Shown here: one piece after another, positions 1-8,727 of the stretch
Layout of the letters: each line of letters opens with the position of its first letter
Numbering within the stretch: position 1 is the first letter of the stretch
Origin: Melioribacteraceae bacterium 4301-Me
Lineage (GTDB): Bacteria > Bacteroidota > Ignavibacteria > Ignavibacteriales > Melioribacteraceae
DNA length: 64,000 nucleotides
NCBI GenBank assembly: GCA_041538185.1
Contig: JBGORM010000001.1
Coordinates: 1-64,000 of the forward strand
Direction: 5' to 3'
Program-made: the position numbers and the translations under genes
Notes under the pieces: generated by a model
What the model was told of the DNA's origin: nothing
What the model saw: only the letters and a program-made list of their open reading frames with translations
The model's database searches: none

Positions 1-11
1 TTAGAGAAAAG

Positions 12-85
12 AGGCGCCGGTCGGATTCGAACCGACGAATAGAGGTTTTGCAGACCTCCGCCTTAGACCACTTGGCTACAGCGCC
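12..85 (-). tRNA. tRNA-Cys (GCA)
   Basis: On the minus strand the sequence folds as a complete cloverleaf. The acceptor strands GGCGCTG and CGGCGCC pair (one G-U). The anticodon stem GAGGT/ACCTC carries the loop CTGCAAA, giving anticodon GCA. The T arm has GGTTCGAATCC. Discriminator base 73 is U, as is typical of tRNA-Cys. CCA is not encoded. It is probably co-transcribed with the tRNA-Gly gene upstream on the same strand. Confidence 0.97.
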
Positions 86-109
86 ATTAACATTAACTTT
101 TACATTTAA

Positions 110-160
110 TAAAAAAAGCCCTTCTCTGTTTGGGAAGGGTTTGGAATGGGCTTTTTTTAT
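110..160 (-). terminator. intrinsic terminator between tRNA-Gly and tRNA-Cys
   Basis: Read from the minus strand, the CCCTTC/GAAGGG hairpin (positions 119-124 and 134-139) is followed by CTTTTTTTATT. An outer GCCC/GGGC pair flanked by A7 and T7 runs makes it symmetric, so it could act in both directions. Its place between two tRNA genes on the same strand suggests partial termination, or separate promoters for the two tRNAs. Confidence 0.6.
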
Positions 161-164
161 ATTG

Positions 165-237
<73 letters not shown>

Positions 238-330
238 ATATTCTAAACTTTTTTAAGAACAAATATTTTTATAAAAACCTTGCTAAATATAATACAGAGT
301 GCTTTATATAGCAAATGCTGGAGTTTAATT

Positions 331-849
331 TTACTTACGCGGACCGTGAATATAGCCCCTATATGGCCTTGAATGTTGAACGGTAATAAATGCTTTTGGG
401 TCAATTTCTTCTACATTTTTCATTACTTCTTTAAGGTCTCTCCTTCTTATGATAATAATTAAGATAGAAACTCCTCCGCTACTACCTTCTCCTGGTAAAA
501 TTGTAACACCATAACGAGACTTTCTCAACATATCTGCTATTTTATCAGTATAATGCTTTGAAATTATGTTAACCTGTACATAGCCAAAGGCAAAATACTG
601 TTCAAGCGTAATTCCAAAAACATTTCCAGTGGCAAAGCCCGCAGCGTATCCGATTAAGTTTAGGACATTATCCATATGCTGAACAATATACCTCATTGCA
701 AAGATCCAAATTAGCACCTCGAAAAAACCAGCTAACCCGGCAGCATACTTTTTCCCTTGCACCACCAATAGGGTTCTAAAAGTGCCAATTGTTACATCAC
801 ATATTCTCATAAACATAATTAAAATAGCACCATAGAATATATCAAACAT
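331..849 (-). CDS. UPF0316 / DUF2179-DUF5698 family membrane protein
   Basis: The roughly 172-residue protein has three hydrophobic N-terminal segments (about residues 2-22, 30-50 and 55-80). The MFMRICDVTIGTFRTLLVVQG stretch is typical of the UPF0316 family, and a soluble C-terminal DUF2179-like domain follows (about 100-160, with YGVTILPGEG). The family is conserved in bacteria and its molecular role is unproven; DUF2179 domains are thought to sense small ligands. I chose ATG at 849 over the in-frame GTG at 858 because AGGTG lies about 6 nt before that ATG and overlaps the GTG itself. It is divergent from pcm, so both promoters lie in 850-929. Confidence 0.85.
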   Translation of the reverse strand: MFDIFYGAILIMFMRICDVTIGTFRTLLVVQGKKYAAGLAGFFEVLIWIFAMRYIVQHMDNVLNLIGYAAGFATGNVFGITLEQYFAFGYVQVNIISKHYTDKIADMLRKSRYGVTILPGEGSSGGVSILIIIIRRRDLKEVMKNVEEIDPKAFITVQHSRPYRGYIHGPRK

Positions 850-929
850 TACATGCACCTAAATTTTATTCATAATTATTGTTAATTATATTTTATCTTT
901 AGTGACTCAAAATTAAGATTATTTACAAA

Positions 930-1568
930 ATGTATGAACAGGAAAGAAAAGATTTAGTTGAAAAACTACGCCAGAAAGGGATTAAGAATGAGAGAGTTTT
1001 AGATGCTATTCTAAATGTAGAAAGGCACCTTTTTGTTCCAGACGTAATGAAGCCAAATGCATATAAGGATGTGGCACTACCAATTGGATATAATCAGACA
1101 ATTTCACAGCCATATACAGTGGCTTTAATGACAGAACTGCTCAATCCACAGGTGGGTGATAAAATTCTTGAGATTGGAACTGGCTCAGGCTATCAGGCTG
1201 CTATACTTTATTATCTTGGGGCTAAAGTTTTTACTATTGAAAGAAATATTAACCTTTACAATCGTGTTCTTAAATTATTTGACGAGCTGCAACTTCGAAT
1301 TGCAGTCAGATGTGCTGATGGTACTATTGGTTGGGAAGAGTTCGCTCCTTTTGATAGAATAATAGTTACAGCCGGTGGCCCTGAAGTGCCTGTTAGACTT
1401 AAAAAGCAATTAGCAATTAATGGAACGCTTGTTATGCCGGTAGGTGATAGGAAATCTCAAGTGCTAAAGGTAATGAAAAAATTATCTGAAAATGAATTTC
1501 ATTCAAGTGAAATTCCCTATTTTGCTTTTGTACCATTAATTGGTTTGGAAGGTTGGCAAGAAAAGTAA
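930..1568 (+). CDS. pcm: protein-L-isoaspartate O-methyltransferase
   Basis: The 212-residue protein is the usual length for bacterial PCMT. It transfers a methyl group from SAM to isoaspartyl residues in damaged cytoplasmic proteins. Seen: the TISQPYTVA substrate segment at about 57-65, SAM-binding motif I LEIGTGSGYQ at 80-89, and FDRIIVTAGGPEVP as the post-motif strand. The last 16 nt overlap the start of miaA, so the two are probably translated in a coupled way. Confidence 0.95.
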   Translation: MYEQERKDLVEKLRQKGIKNERVLDAILNVERHLFVPDVMKPNAYKDVALPIGYNQTISQPYTVALMTELLNPQVGDKILEIGTGSGYQAAILYYLGAKVFTIERNINLYNRVLKLFDELQLRIAVRCADGTIGWEEFAPFDRIIVTAGGPEVPVRLKKQLAINGTLVMPVGDRKSQVLKVMKKLSENEFHSSEIPYFAFVPLIGLEGWQEK

Positions 1569-2473
1569 TTGTTATTGTTGGCCCTACTTGTTCTGGTAAA
1601 TCCTGTTTAGCTTTAATGATTGCTGAGAAATTGCAAACGGAAATTATATCTGCAGATAGTAGGCAAATTTACAAATATCTTGATATTGGAACGGCCAAGC
1701 CTCCCAAAGAAGAATTAAAAAAAATTAAGCATCACTTTATTGATCTTTTTGAGCCTGATGCTGATTATAATGTAAGTAAGTTTGAAAAGGATTCATTGCT
1801 AATAATTGAGCAGCTGTTAAACAGAAATAAAATTCCAGTGGTTGTTGGCGGTTCCGGCTTGTATGTAAAGGCAATTGTTGATGGTATATTTGATACAGCA
1901 AATGTTGACGAGGATTTTAGAAATTATCTAAAAAATATGAGAGAAAAGCATGGTAATAATTATTTATACGAACAATTGAAAAATCTTGACCCAGTTGGAG
2001 CATCACAAATGCTGCCTCAAAATTGGAAAAGAGTAATAAGAGCACTTGAGGTTCTTCATTTGACTGGTAAGCCAATTCATGAACATTTGAAGGAGTACCA
2101 CCGAAATGTCAATTTTGATTTCATCCAAATTGGCTTGAAATGGGAACGTAATACCCTTTACAAAAGGATAGAAAAAAGAGTCGATAAAATGATTCAAGCA
2201 GGACTTGTAGAAGAAGTAAAAAATATTTTGTCTATGGGATACTCTAAAGAATTGAATTCATTGAATACAGTAGGATACAAGGAAATTATTTCTTACTTAG
2301 AAGGACAAATTTCAATGGATAGGACTGTTGAACTGATTAAGAGAAACACGAGACGATTTGCTAAGCGGCAATTAACTTGGTTTAATGCAGATAAAAGAAT
2401 TATTTGGTATAACGTTGATGACATTTCTGATTTCCCGAAGTTAACAAACGTTATTTTGGAAAATCTTCATTAA
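1553..2473 (+). CDS. miaA: tRNA dimethylallyltransferase
   Basis: The 306-residue enzyme transfers a dimethylallyl group to N6 of A37 in tRNAs that read UNN codons. The P-loop GPTCSGKS is at residues 10-17, with a less common Cys where the family often has Ala. DSRQIYKYLDIGTAKP follows at about 35-50, and the C-terminal half has the family pattern NTVGYKE and RRFAKRQLTWF. The start is TTG at 1553, inside pcm, with GGAAGG immediately before it. The spacing is short, so translation probably depends on coupling to pcm. No better in-frame start precedes the P-loop. Confidence 0.95.
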   Translation: MARKVIVIVGPTCSGKSCLALMIAEKLQTEIISADSRQIYKYLDIGTAKPPKEELKKIKHHFIDLFEPDADYNVSKFEKDSLLIIEQLLNRNKIPVVVGGSGLYVKAIVDGIFDTANVDEDFRNYLKNMREKHGNNYLYEQLKNLDPVGASQMLPQNWKRVIRALEVLHLTGKPIHEHLKEYHRNVNFDFIQIGLKWERNTLYKRIEKRVDKMIQAGLVEEVKNILSMGYSKELNSLNTVGYKEIISYLEGQISMDRTVELIKRNTRRFAKRQLTWFNADKRIIWYNVDDISDFPKLTNVILENLH

Positions 2474-2511
2474 TTTTGCATAGTTACATTGTTAAATAAA
2501 ATCATATTAAA

Positions 2512-3879
2512 ATGAAAGAAAAAATTAGAATTGCTTCTGGACAAGGTTTTTGGGGAGATTTAGTAGATGCTCCTTTTTACCAAGTTACATCAGGTCCAAT
2601 AGATTATTTGGTAATGGATTATTTAGCAGAAGTTACTATGTCAATCTTGCAGAAACAAAAAAATAAAAACCCTAATCTCGGATATGCTAAAGACATACCA
2701 GATTTAATGAGAAAAATACTGCCGATTACAAAAGAGAAGAATATAAAAATTATTACCAATGGCGGGGGCGTTAATCCTGAAGCTTGTGCTGATGCTGTTT
2801 TAAAAGTGGCAAAAGAAATTGGACTTGCAAATTTGAAAGTCGCTGTTGTGTTAGGAGACAACATTATTGATAAAATTGATGAGTTGATTTCATCAGGTTA
2901 TTATTTAAATAACATGGAAACTTCTGAACCAATAACAAAAATTAGGGATAAACTGCTTAGTGCAAATGTTTACTTTGGCGCTTTCCCAATTGTAGAGGCT
3001 TTAAAACTAGGTGCCGAAATTGTAATAACTGGAAGAACCACAGATACCGGCTTGACACTTGCACCAATGATTTATGAATTCAACTGGGATAAAACAGATT
3101 ATGACCTTTTAGCTGCCGGCACCGTTGCTGGACATATATTAGAGTGTGGTGGACAAGCATCTGGCGGGAATTTATTGGCTGACTGGAAATCTGTAGAAAA
3201 CCTTGCAGAAATTGGCTTCCCTATTGCTGAGGCCTACCCTAATGGAGATGTAATAATAACTAAACACGAAAATTTAGGCGGTAAAGTTAGTTTTGAAACT
3301 GTGGCCGAACAGTTAGTATACGAAATTGGTGACCCCATGAAATATATTACTCCCGATTGTATTGCTGATTTTACTTCAATTAAATTAGAGGAAATTGCCC
3401 CAAATAAAGTAAAAGTGTTCAACGTTAAAGGTAAACCTGAAACAGAATTTTATAAAGTGTCATGCTCTTATTTTGATGGCTACTCGGCTGTTGGTACTCT
3501 TACATATTCATGGCCAGAAGCTTTAACAAAAGCTAAAGCTGCAGATGAAATACTACGTAAGCGGCTGGAAAAACTGAATCTTAAGTTTGATGAAATTAGA
3601 ACTGAGTTTGTTGGTTACAACTCATGTCATGGCCCACTTTCAGTTAAAATTGATGAAGAAAAAATTAACGAAATTATGCTTAGAGTAGCAGTTCGATCAC
3701 ACGATTACAATGCTGTTGAAAGATTTGGAAAAGAAATTGCACCGCTAATTTTAACAGGTCCACCAAGTGTTACTGGTTTCGCTGGAGGTAGACCTAAACC
3801 TAATGAAGTTGTAGCTTACTGGCCGGCATTAATTCCTAAAAAATTAGTTGAACCAAAAGTTAAACTTATTACAACATAG
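2512..3879 (+). CDS. AtuA-type (DUF1446) acyclic terpene utilization family protein
   Basis: The 455-residue protein begins with the DUF1446 hallmark IRIASGQGFWGDLVDAP. It also has PITNGGGVNP-like and VITGRTTDTGLTLAP segments, and a conserved ECGGQASGGN stretch. AtuA is named for the acyclic terpene catabolic cluster of Pseudomonas, but family members occur widely without the rest of that pathway. None of the other atu genes is visible here, so a terpene role should not be assumed. The separate small gene that follows corresponds to the C-terminal domain fused to AtuA in many genomes, so the two probably form one complex. Confidence 0.85.
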   Translation: MKEKIRIASGQGFWGDLVDAPFYQVTSGPIDYLVMDYLAEVTMSILQKQKNKNPNLGYAKDIPDLMRKILPITKEKNIKIITNGGGVNPEACADAVLKVAKEIGLANLKVAVVLGDNIIDKIDELISSGYYLNNMETSEPITKIRDKLLSANVYFGAFPIVEALKLGAEIVITGRTTDTGLTLAPMIYEFNWDKTDYDLLAAGTVAGHILECGGQASGGNLLADWKSVENLAEIGFPIAEAYPNGDVIITKHENLGGKVSFETVAEQLVYEIGDPMKYITPDCIADFTSIKLEEIAPNKVKVFNVKGKPETEFYKVSCSYFDGYSAVGTLTYSWPEALTKAKAADEILRKRLEKLNLKFDEIRTEFVGYNSCHGPLSVKIDEEKINEIMLRVAVRSHDYNAVERFGKEIAPLILTGPPSVTGFAGGRPKPNEVVAYWPALIPKKLVEPKVKLITT

Positions 3880-3950
3880 CATAAGTAGTAAAGTTTGTCG
3901 TGATTATGAAATTGTTAAATAGAAACTGAAAAATCTGAGGATGAGTAATA

Positions 3951-4262
3951 ATGAAAGTAAAATTATTGGATATAGCGCACGGCCGCAGCGGCGATAAGGG
4001 AGATGCAGCAAATATTGGAATAATTGCTTATAATATGAACGGATACGAAATAATAAAGAAACACCTGACAGCAGATAAAGTTAAAAAGCATTTTGAAGGA
4101 ATTTGTTTTGGCGAAGTAGAGCGATATGAACTTCCTAATTTGATGGCGTTGAACTTCGTCTTGCACAATACACTTGGCGGCGGCGGAACCGTTTCCTTAA
4201 AACATGATGCGCAAGGGAAAACTCTTGCTGCTGCATTATTAAGAATGGAATTGGAAGTTTAA
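3951..4262 (+). CDS. AtuA-related C-terminal domain protein
   Basis: The 103-residue protein matches the small domain usually found at the C-terminus of AtuA/DUF1446 proteins, or encoded beside them. Its hallmarks are IAHGRSGDKGDAANIGI at the start and the glycine-rich HNTLGGGGTVSLKHDAQGK near the end. It lies 71 nt downstream of the 455-residue partner on the same strand. Function is unknown beyond the association. RGDKGD-type glycine loops suggest ligand or nucleotide binding, which is inference. Confidence 0.85.
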   Translation: MKVKLLDIAHGRSGDKGDAANIGIIAYNMNGYEIIKKHLTADKVKKHFEGICFGEVERYELPNLMALNFVLHNTLGGGGTVSLKHDAQGKTLAAALLRMELEV

Positions 4263-4361
4263 TTTTCGTATAACTGTCAATGCTTAACAATTAGATATAT
4301 CTCTAAATTAGCAACTTAGTACAATTAACAAATTTATAGTGTATTTTATAGCGGGGTATTT

Positions 4362-5463
4362 ATGTATGAAGAACAATTAAAATTGATTAATGAGATAAAA
4401 AAAAGAGTTATAAATTTAAGAGGCTATCTTTAAAGTAGATGATAAAAAAAATCAGATTGAAGAAATAAGAAAAAAATCTGAAGCGCCCGACTTTTGGAAT
4501 AATCAAAAAAATGCTCAAGCTCTTCTTCAAAAATCTAAGTCTTTGCAAATTTGGGTTGATATATGGAATTCGGTTGATTCTAAGGTTAATCATTTATATG
4601 ACTTAATAGAACTTGCAAGCATGGAAAAAGATGAATCACTACTTGAAGAAATTAATTTGGAGTTGGAGAAAATTAAAAAAGAAATTGAAGATGTTGAGCT
4701 GAAAAGTATGTTAAGTGGTAAAGATGATGAGAAAAATTGCATACTCACTATTCATTCAGGTGCTGGAGGAACAGAAGCACAGGATTGGGCGGAAATGCTA
4801 ATGCGAATGTATTTACGATGGGGTGAACAAAACGGATTTAAAACTAATCTAATAGACCTCCTTGAAGGCGAAGGTGCTGGCATTAAAAGTGCTACAATTG
4901 AATTTATCGGACAATTTGCTTATGGCTACTTGAAAGCAGAAAAAGGTGTACATAGATTAGTAAGAATTTCGCCTTTTGATGCTAATAAAAGAAGACATAC
5001 CTCATTTGCATCGGTGTTTGTTATGCCTGAGGTTGATGACGATATTGAAATTGATATTAATCCAGCAGACCTTAAAATTGATACTTATAGAAGTGGTGGT
5101 AAGGGTGGTCAAAATGTTAATAAAGTAGAAACCGCAGTTAGAATTACTCACCTGCCCACTGGAATTGTTGCTGCATGCCAAAGTGAAAGATCTCAATTAC
5201 AAAATAAAAACAATGCTATGAAGCTCTTACGTTCTAAACTCTATCAACTTGAAATGGAAAAACAAGAAGCTGAGCTGAATGAATTAGAAAAAAGTAAAAT
5301 GAAAATTGAATGGGGTAGTCAAATTCGTTCGTATGTTTTTCATCCTTACAATATGGTTAAAGACCATCGAACCAACATAGAGACTTCAGATACGCAAGGC
5401 GTAATGGACGGGAATATCAATCAGTTTATAAAAGAATATCTCTTGAAATTTTCTCAAAATTAG
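4362..5463 (+). CDS. prfB: peptide chain release factor 2 (programmed +1 frameshift)
   Basis: RF2 releases peptides at UGA and UAA. Translation from ATG 4362 gives 23 codons ending in LRGYL, then a stop (TAA, 4431-4433). Skipping T4431 continues the second frame to TAG at 5463, for a total of 366 residues against 365 in E. coli RF2. The RF2-specific SPF anticodon-like tripeptide falls at 203-205 and the catalytic GGQ at 248-250, both offset by two from E. coli. GCGGGG lies 6-10 nt before the start. The break is the well-known RF2 autoregulatory frameshift and not a pseudogene, but the in-frame stop here is UAA instead of the usual UGA. Confidence 0.95.
4418..4434 (+). promoter_or_regulatory. 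prfB programmed +1 frameshift site with UAA stop
   Basis: The purine run AAGAGG (4418-4423) precedes CTAT and then the slippery codon CTT (4428-4430), the stop TAA, and A. The ribosome must shift CTT to the overlapping TTT so that the next codon read is AAA at 4432. In the canonical site the order is AGGGGG-TAT-CTT-TGA-C. Here the internal Shine-Dalgarno-like run is weaker and one base further away, and the stop is UAA. Confidence 0.85.
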
Positions 5464-5471
5464 GGGAATAA

Positions 5472-5804
5472 ATGCCTCACATTAAAGCATATAAACAAAA
5501 TGAAATAATAGTTAAAGAAGGAGATACCGATCAAAAAATTTTTGTGTTGATTTCTGGTACAGTGGCTGTTTATAAAAATAATAAAAAGATAAGTGAATAT
5601 AGCAATGAAGGAACAATACTTGGCGAAATTAGTCCAATTTTAAACATACCAAGAACTACTACACTAAAAGCATCATCTGATACTGAATTGTATGTGTACG
5701 ATTACCCTATAGATGAACTAATTACCCTTCATCCTGATTTTGCAATTAAACTACTTAAAACTATTGCAGCAAGGCTGGTTGAAGCAACTGAAAAAATTAT
5801 TTGA
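5472..5804 (+). CDS. stand-alone cyclic-nucleotide-binding domain protein
   Basis: The 110-residue protein is a single cNMP-binding fold of the Crp/Fnr type (IIVKEGDTDQKIFVLISGTVAVYKN, then GTILGEISPIL, then a C-helix). There is no DNA-binding HTH, no channel and no kinase domain. The GEISPIL loop resembles the phosphate-binding cassette, but the Arg that contacts cyclic phosphate is not at its expected place, so nucleotide binding is uncertain. It follows prfB by 8 nt with GGGG before its ATG and precedes yjbQ by 15 nt, so it is probably co-transcribed. Such lone domains often act as small sensory adaptors. Confidence 0.75.
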   Translation: MPHIKAYKQNEIIVKEGDTDQKIFVLISGTVAVYKNNKKISEYSNEGTILGEISPILNIPRTTTLKASSDTELYVYDYPIDELITLHPDFAIKLLKTIAARLVEATEKII

Positions 5805-5819
5805 AGAGGGAGTAAAAAA

Positions 5820-6233
5820 ATGAAATTTCATACTGAATACCTTTGGTTTAACACTTCGAAGAAAAGAGAATACATTAATATCACTGATGAAGTTGAAAAA
5901 GTTTTACAAAAAAGCGGTATTAAAGAAGGAATGATTTTAGTTTCTGCAATGCATATTACAGCTGGAGTTTATGTTAACGATGCTGAGCCGGGTTTGATTC
6001 AAGATATAGACGAATGGCTGGAAAAGCTTGCCCCGTTTAATCCTAACTACCGCCATCATAGAACAGGTGAAACAAACGGCGACGCCCATCTTAAAAATTT
6101 AATTATTCATCACCAAGTTATTATTCCTGTTACAAATGGCAAATTAGATTTCGGACCTTGGCAGCAAGTTTATTATGCGGAGTTCGATGGACAAAGAAGA
6201 AAACGCGTAATTATTAAAATTATGGGTGAATAA
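5820..6233 (+). CDS. YjbQ family protein (UPF0047, secondary thiamine-phosphate synthase)
   Basis: The 137-residue protein has the UPF0047 signature: [19 protein letters not shown], then [19 protein letters not shown], then [23 protein letters not shown]. The His residues around HHRTGE and NGDAH form the family's conserved pocket. E. coli YjbQ has weak thiamine-phosphate synthase activity in vitro, but the physiological role is not settled. A strong GAGGGAG ribosome binding site precedes the ATG. The stop overlaps or abuts the next gene. Confidence 0.88.
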   Translation: MKFHTEYLWFNTSKKREYINITDEVEKVLQKSGIKEGMILVSAMHITAGVYVNDAEPGLIQDIDEWLEKLAPFNPNYRHHRTGETNGDAHLKNLIIHHQVIIPVTNGKLDFGPWQQVYYAEFDGQRRKRVIIKIMGE

Positions 6234-6234
6234 C

Positions 6235-7026
6235 TTGAGTAAAAAAAATAAACTTTCTGTGCTTATAATTGCGGGTAATGAGGAAAAAAATATAAAAGAT
6301 TGTCTTGAAAGCGTAAAATGGGCTGATGAAATTGTTTTAATCGATTCTGAGAGCAAGGATAAAACAATTGAAATTGCTAAGCAGTTTACTGATAAAATCT
6401 TTATAAAAAAATGGGAAGGTTTTTCGCCTCAACGAAAATATGGACTTGAAAAAGTTTCTTATGATTGGGTGCTAAGCTTGGATGCAGATGAAAGAGTTTC
6501 CGATGAATTAAAAAATGAAATACAACGGCTTCTAAACTCTGAACCAAAATTTGATTCATATCTAATACCTCGTAAAAATTTTTTTTTAGGGAAACATATT
6601 ACTTCATGTAATTGGTCGCCGGACTATCAACTTCGGCTTTTTAAAAAAAACAAAGCGTCAGTAACAAATAGAAAAGTGCACGAAGGATATTATGTAGAAG
6701 GAGAACGAGGTAAGCTGAAGGGGAAATTAATTCATTATACTCATCAATCTATAGCTGTGACAATAGATAAAATAAATTATTATTCAACGCTGGAAGCTCA
6801 AGAAAAATTTAACAAAAAGAAAGTAAGTTGCTTAGATATATTGATACACCCTTTTGCAGCTTTTTTTAGTCATTTTATTTTAAGAAGAGGATTTAAAGAT
6901 GGTATACATGGCCTAATGGTATCTATAATTCATGCGATGACAAATATACTTACCTATATGAAAATTTGGGAAATTCAAAATACGGGCAATAGAAACATGC
7001 AGCTCAATGAAAAAGAAAAAAAGTAA
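6235..7026 (+). CDS. family 2 glycosyltransferase (WaaE/KdtX-like)
   Basis: A cytoplasmic or membrane-associated inverting GT-A transferase. The N-terminal LSVLIIAGNEEKNIKDCL is the usual nucleotide-sugar-binding start, IVLIDSESKDKT follows, and SLDADERVS carries the DxD-type metal site. The middle FSPQRKYGLE and the C-terminal hydrophobic segments resemble the WaaE/KdtX group that adds sugars to the LPS core. The acceptor here is unknown. I chose TTG 6235 because GGTGA lies 5 nt before it; the alternative GTG at 6226 overlaps yjbQ and has no such site. The last 20 nt overlap the next gene. Confidence 0.82.
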   Translation: MSKKNKLSVLIIAGNEEKNIKDCLESVKWADEIVLIDSESKDKTIEIAKQFTDKIFIKKWEGFSPQRKYGLEKVSYDWVLSLDADERVSDELKNEIQRLLNSEPKFDSYLIPRKNFFLGKHITSCNWSPDYQLRLFKKNKASVTNRKVHEGYYVEGERGKLKGKLIHYTHQSIAVTIDKINYYSTLEAQEKFNKKKVSCLDILIHPFAAFFSHFILRRGFKDGIHGLMVSIIHAMTNILTYMKIWEIQNTGNRNMQLNEKEKK

Positions 7027-7375
7027 AAGGAAATCAAACAAGAGAGACTTTTTTGACAAGGTTTATAAGCTTGTCGAAAAAATTCCTTATGGTAAAGTTA
7101 CAACTTACGGTGCTTTGGCTGAAGCATGTGGACTAAAATCTTCAGCTAGGACAGTTGGCTGGGCATTAAATAGTGCTAAGCATTCTGCGCTACCTTGTCA
7201 TAGAGTAGTTAATAGATTTGGTGCATTGACCGGCAGAATTCACTTTGGTGACCCATTTTTAATGGAAGAATTATTAAGGTCAGAAGGAATTGAGTTTAAT
7301 AAGGATGGATGCGTAATAATGGAAAAATATTTTTGGGACCCAAAGGTTTATTCTAAAGAAAAAAGAAAAAAATAA
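7007..7375 (+). CDS. MGMT-like DNA-binding domain protein
   Basis: The 122-residue protein consists of the C-terminal helix-turn-helix domain of O6-alkylguanine-DNA alkyltransferases without the usual N-terminal domain. A lysine-rich leader is followed by IPYGKVTTYGALAEACGL and RTVGWALNS. The active-site motif PCHRVV is at 63-68. The Cys is retained, unlike alkyltransferase-like (ATL) proteins where Trp replaces it. It may therefore be a minimal alkyltransferase or an ATL-like damage sensor. It overlaps the glycosyltransferase by 20 nt. Confidence 0.82.
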   Translation: MKKKKSKRKSNKRDFFDKVYKLVEKIPYGKVTTYGALAEACGLKSSARTVGWALNSAKHSALPCHRVVNRFGALTGRIHFGDPFLMEELLRSEGIEFNKDGCVIMEKYFWDPKVYSKEKRKK

Positions 7376-7384
7376 TTTTACTGA

Positions 7385-8284
7385 TTAATACTGTTCTACA
7401 ATAATTGATGAAATACCCCCTTTTGTGTTTATATCAATTTTCCTGTTATTGGTTTCATAATCTGAAGTCTCATAATGGTCGTCCGATTTTTTTAATAATC
7501 CCTCAATATTTTTAGAGCTTAAAACCATTTCTCCTGTTATTTTGCAGCCTACTTCTTTAGGGATTTCAATTCTCAAAGTTGCAGCCCCCATTTCAACATC
7601 TATATCAGCCCTATCCTGTTTGCTGCCAAGTTTTAGCCTGATATTTGATGCGCCGGTATTTATTTCAACGTTACTGATTTTATACTCGGATAGATCAAGA
7701 TCTGCTTTTGAAGCACCCAAGTTTAATTTTACATCCCAAGTTGGATTAGGATTTAAATTTAGTCGCAAATAATTTTTAAAGTGTTTCCGAAAAAAATTAA
7801 ATCTACTTTTACGTAGATTCATTTTTATCTCAGCTGAAGAATCTTCTTTTGAATAAGTTTCATTATATTCAGCGAAACTGCCTTTTGAATAACCATCGAT
7901 TAATTTATTTGTTGTTCCACCCAAAATAATTACACCTGCACCGGTATTAAGTTCTAATGCTGCATTTTTTATGGCTGAATCATACTCTTCTGAATATTTC
8001 TCTGTAGCAAAGCTATTATTTTCATTGTCGATATTAATAGAGATAAAGAAATTATAAACTAATCCAAAGAGCATAAGTCCTATAAAAATTCCAAATAACC
8101 CGCTTACAATTGGTCTTGCCATAGAATTTTTGGTAATAATCTGCAAACCCCAAAGAATAAACAATAAAGGCCAAATGTCCCAGACAAAACTCAAATTATC
8201 TTTAATTATGTCAAGTCTTGTAAGAAAAAACAGTCCGCCAATTGTAAGGAAAAAGAATCCCCAAAATAATTGACTACTTTTCAT
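7385..8284 (-). CDS. LiaF-like membrane protein (DUF5668 plus toast-rack-type domain)
   Basis: The 299-residue protein has an N-terminal LiaI/LiaF-type membrane region with three hydrophobic segments (LFWGFFFLTIGGLFFL at about 5-20, a second at about 33-48, a third at about 57-78). A long beta-rich C-terminal domain follows with repeated LxLNLGAS/NTGASNIRLKLG patterns, typical of DUF2154/LiaF-like C-terminal domains. In Firmicutes LiaF restrains a cell-envelope stress two-component system; no such system is visible here. It overlaps the PspC gene by 4 nt, so both envelope proteins are co-expressed. Confidence 0.8.
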   Translation of the reverse strand: MKSSQLFWGFFFLTIGGLFFLTRLDIIKDNLSFVWDIWPLLFILWGLQIITKNSMARPIVSGLFGIFIGLMLFGLVYNFFISINIDNENNSFATEKYSEEYDSAIKNAALELNTGAGVIILGGTTNKLIDGYSKGSFAEYNETYSKEDSSAEIKMNLRKSRFNFFRKHFKNYLRLNLNPNPTWDVKLNLGASKADLDLSEYKISNVEINTGASNIRLKLGSKQDRADIDVEMGAATLRIEIPKEVGCKITGEMVLSSKNIEGLLKKSDDHYETSDYETNNRKIDINTKGGISSIIVEQY

Positions 8285-8727
8285 GTTTTATTCTCTCTGC
8301 TGTTCCTAAATGAATTGTAAATGAGAGCTATACCAATAACAATTAATATTAAGGGAAATATATCTTCAAAATTAATATAAGGGAAAACATTATTAACAAA
8401 AAATAACAATCCTATTGAAATCAATAAGACGCCAAAGACTATTCTTCCGCTGCCTCTGTTTTGAAATTTATCAATTGTTGGAGAATTCTCTTTATTTAAA
8501 TTGTTCTGTGTTTGATCCTGTTTAATTCCGTAAGCTTTTTCAAAACTTTCTTCCGGTAAAACAATCCATAGAATAATATAAAGTAATATACCAAGTCCAT
8601 TAATTAGGGCAATAATGACAAAAAGAACTCTCACCAAGACTGGGTCCAAATTAAGATATTCTGCAAGACCACCACAAACTCCCCCTAATACTCTAAATTT
8701 TCTGGATCGATATAATTTATCTCTCAT
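8281..8727 (-). CDS. PspC domain protein
   Basis: The 148-residue protein opens with the PspC signature LYRSRKFRVLGGVCGGLAEYL and LDPVLVRVLFV, followed by a strong membrane helix. Two more hydrophobic helices at the C-terminus (about 95-135) are of the LiaI/DUF5668 kind. PspC proteins take part in envelope-stress sensing through membrane contacts. It lies first in a two-gene operon with the LiaF-like gene. A leader with AAAGGGGG about 6 nt before its ATG gives a strong ribosome binding site. Confidence 0.88.
   Translation of the reverse strand: MRDKLYRSRKFRVLGGVCGGLAEYLNLDPVLVRVLFVIIALINGLGILLYIILWIVLPEESFEKAYGIKQDQTQNNLNKENSPTIDKFQNRGSGRIVFGVLLISIGLLFFVNNVFPYINFEDIFPLILIVIGIALIYNSFRNSRENKT

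Noticed and set aside
850..858. GTG start for the UPF0316 gene
   Set aside because: The GTG is part of the AGGTG ribosome binding site of the ATG at 849.
4362..5463. prfB as a frameshifted pseudogene
   Set aside because: The break is exactly at the conserved RF2 recoding position and both parts align with RF2 at full length.
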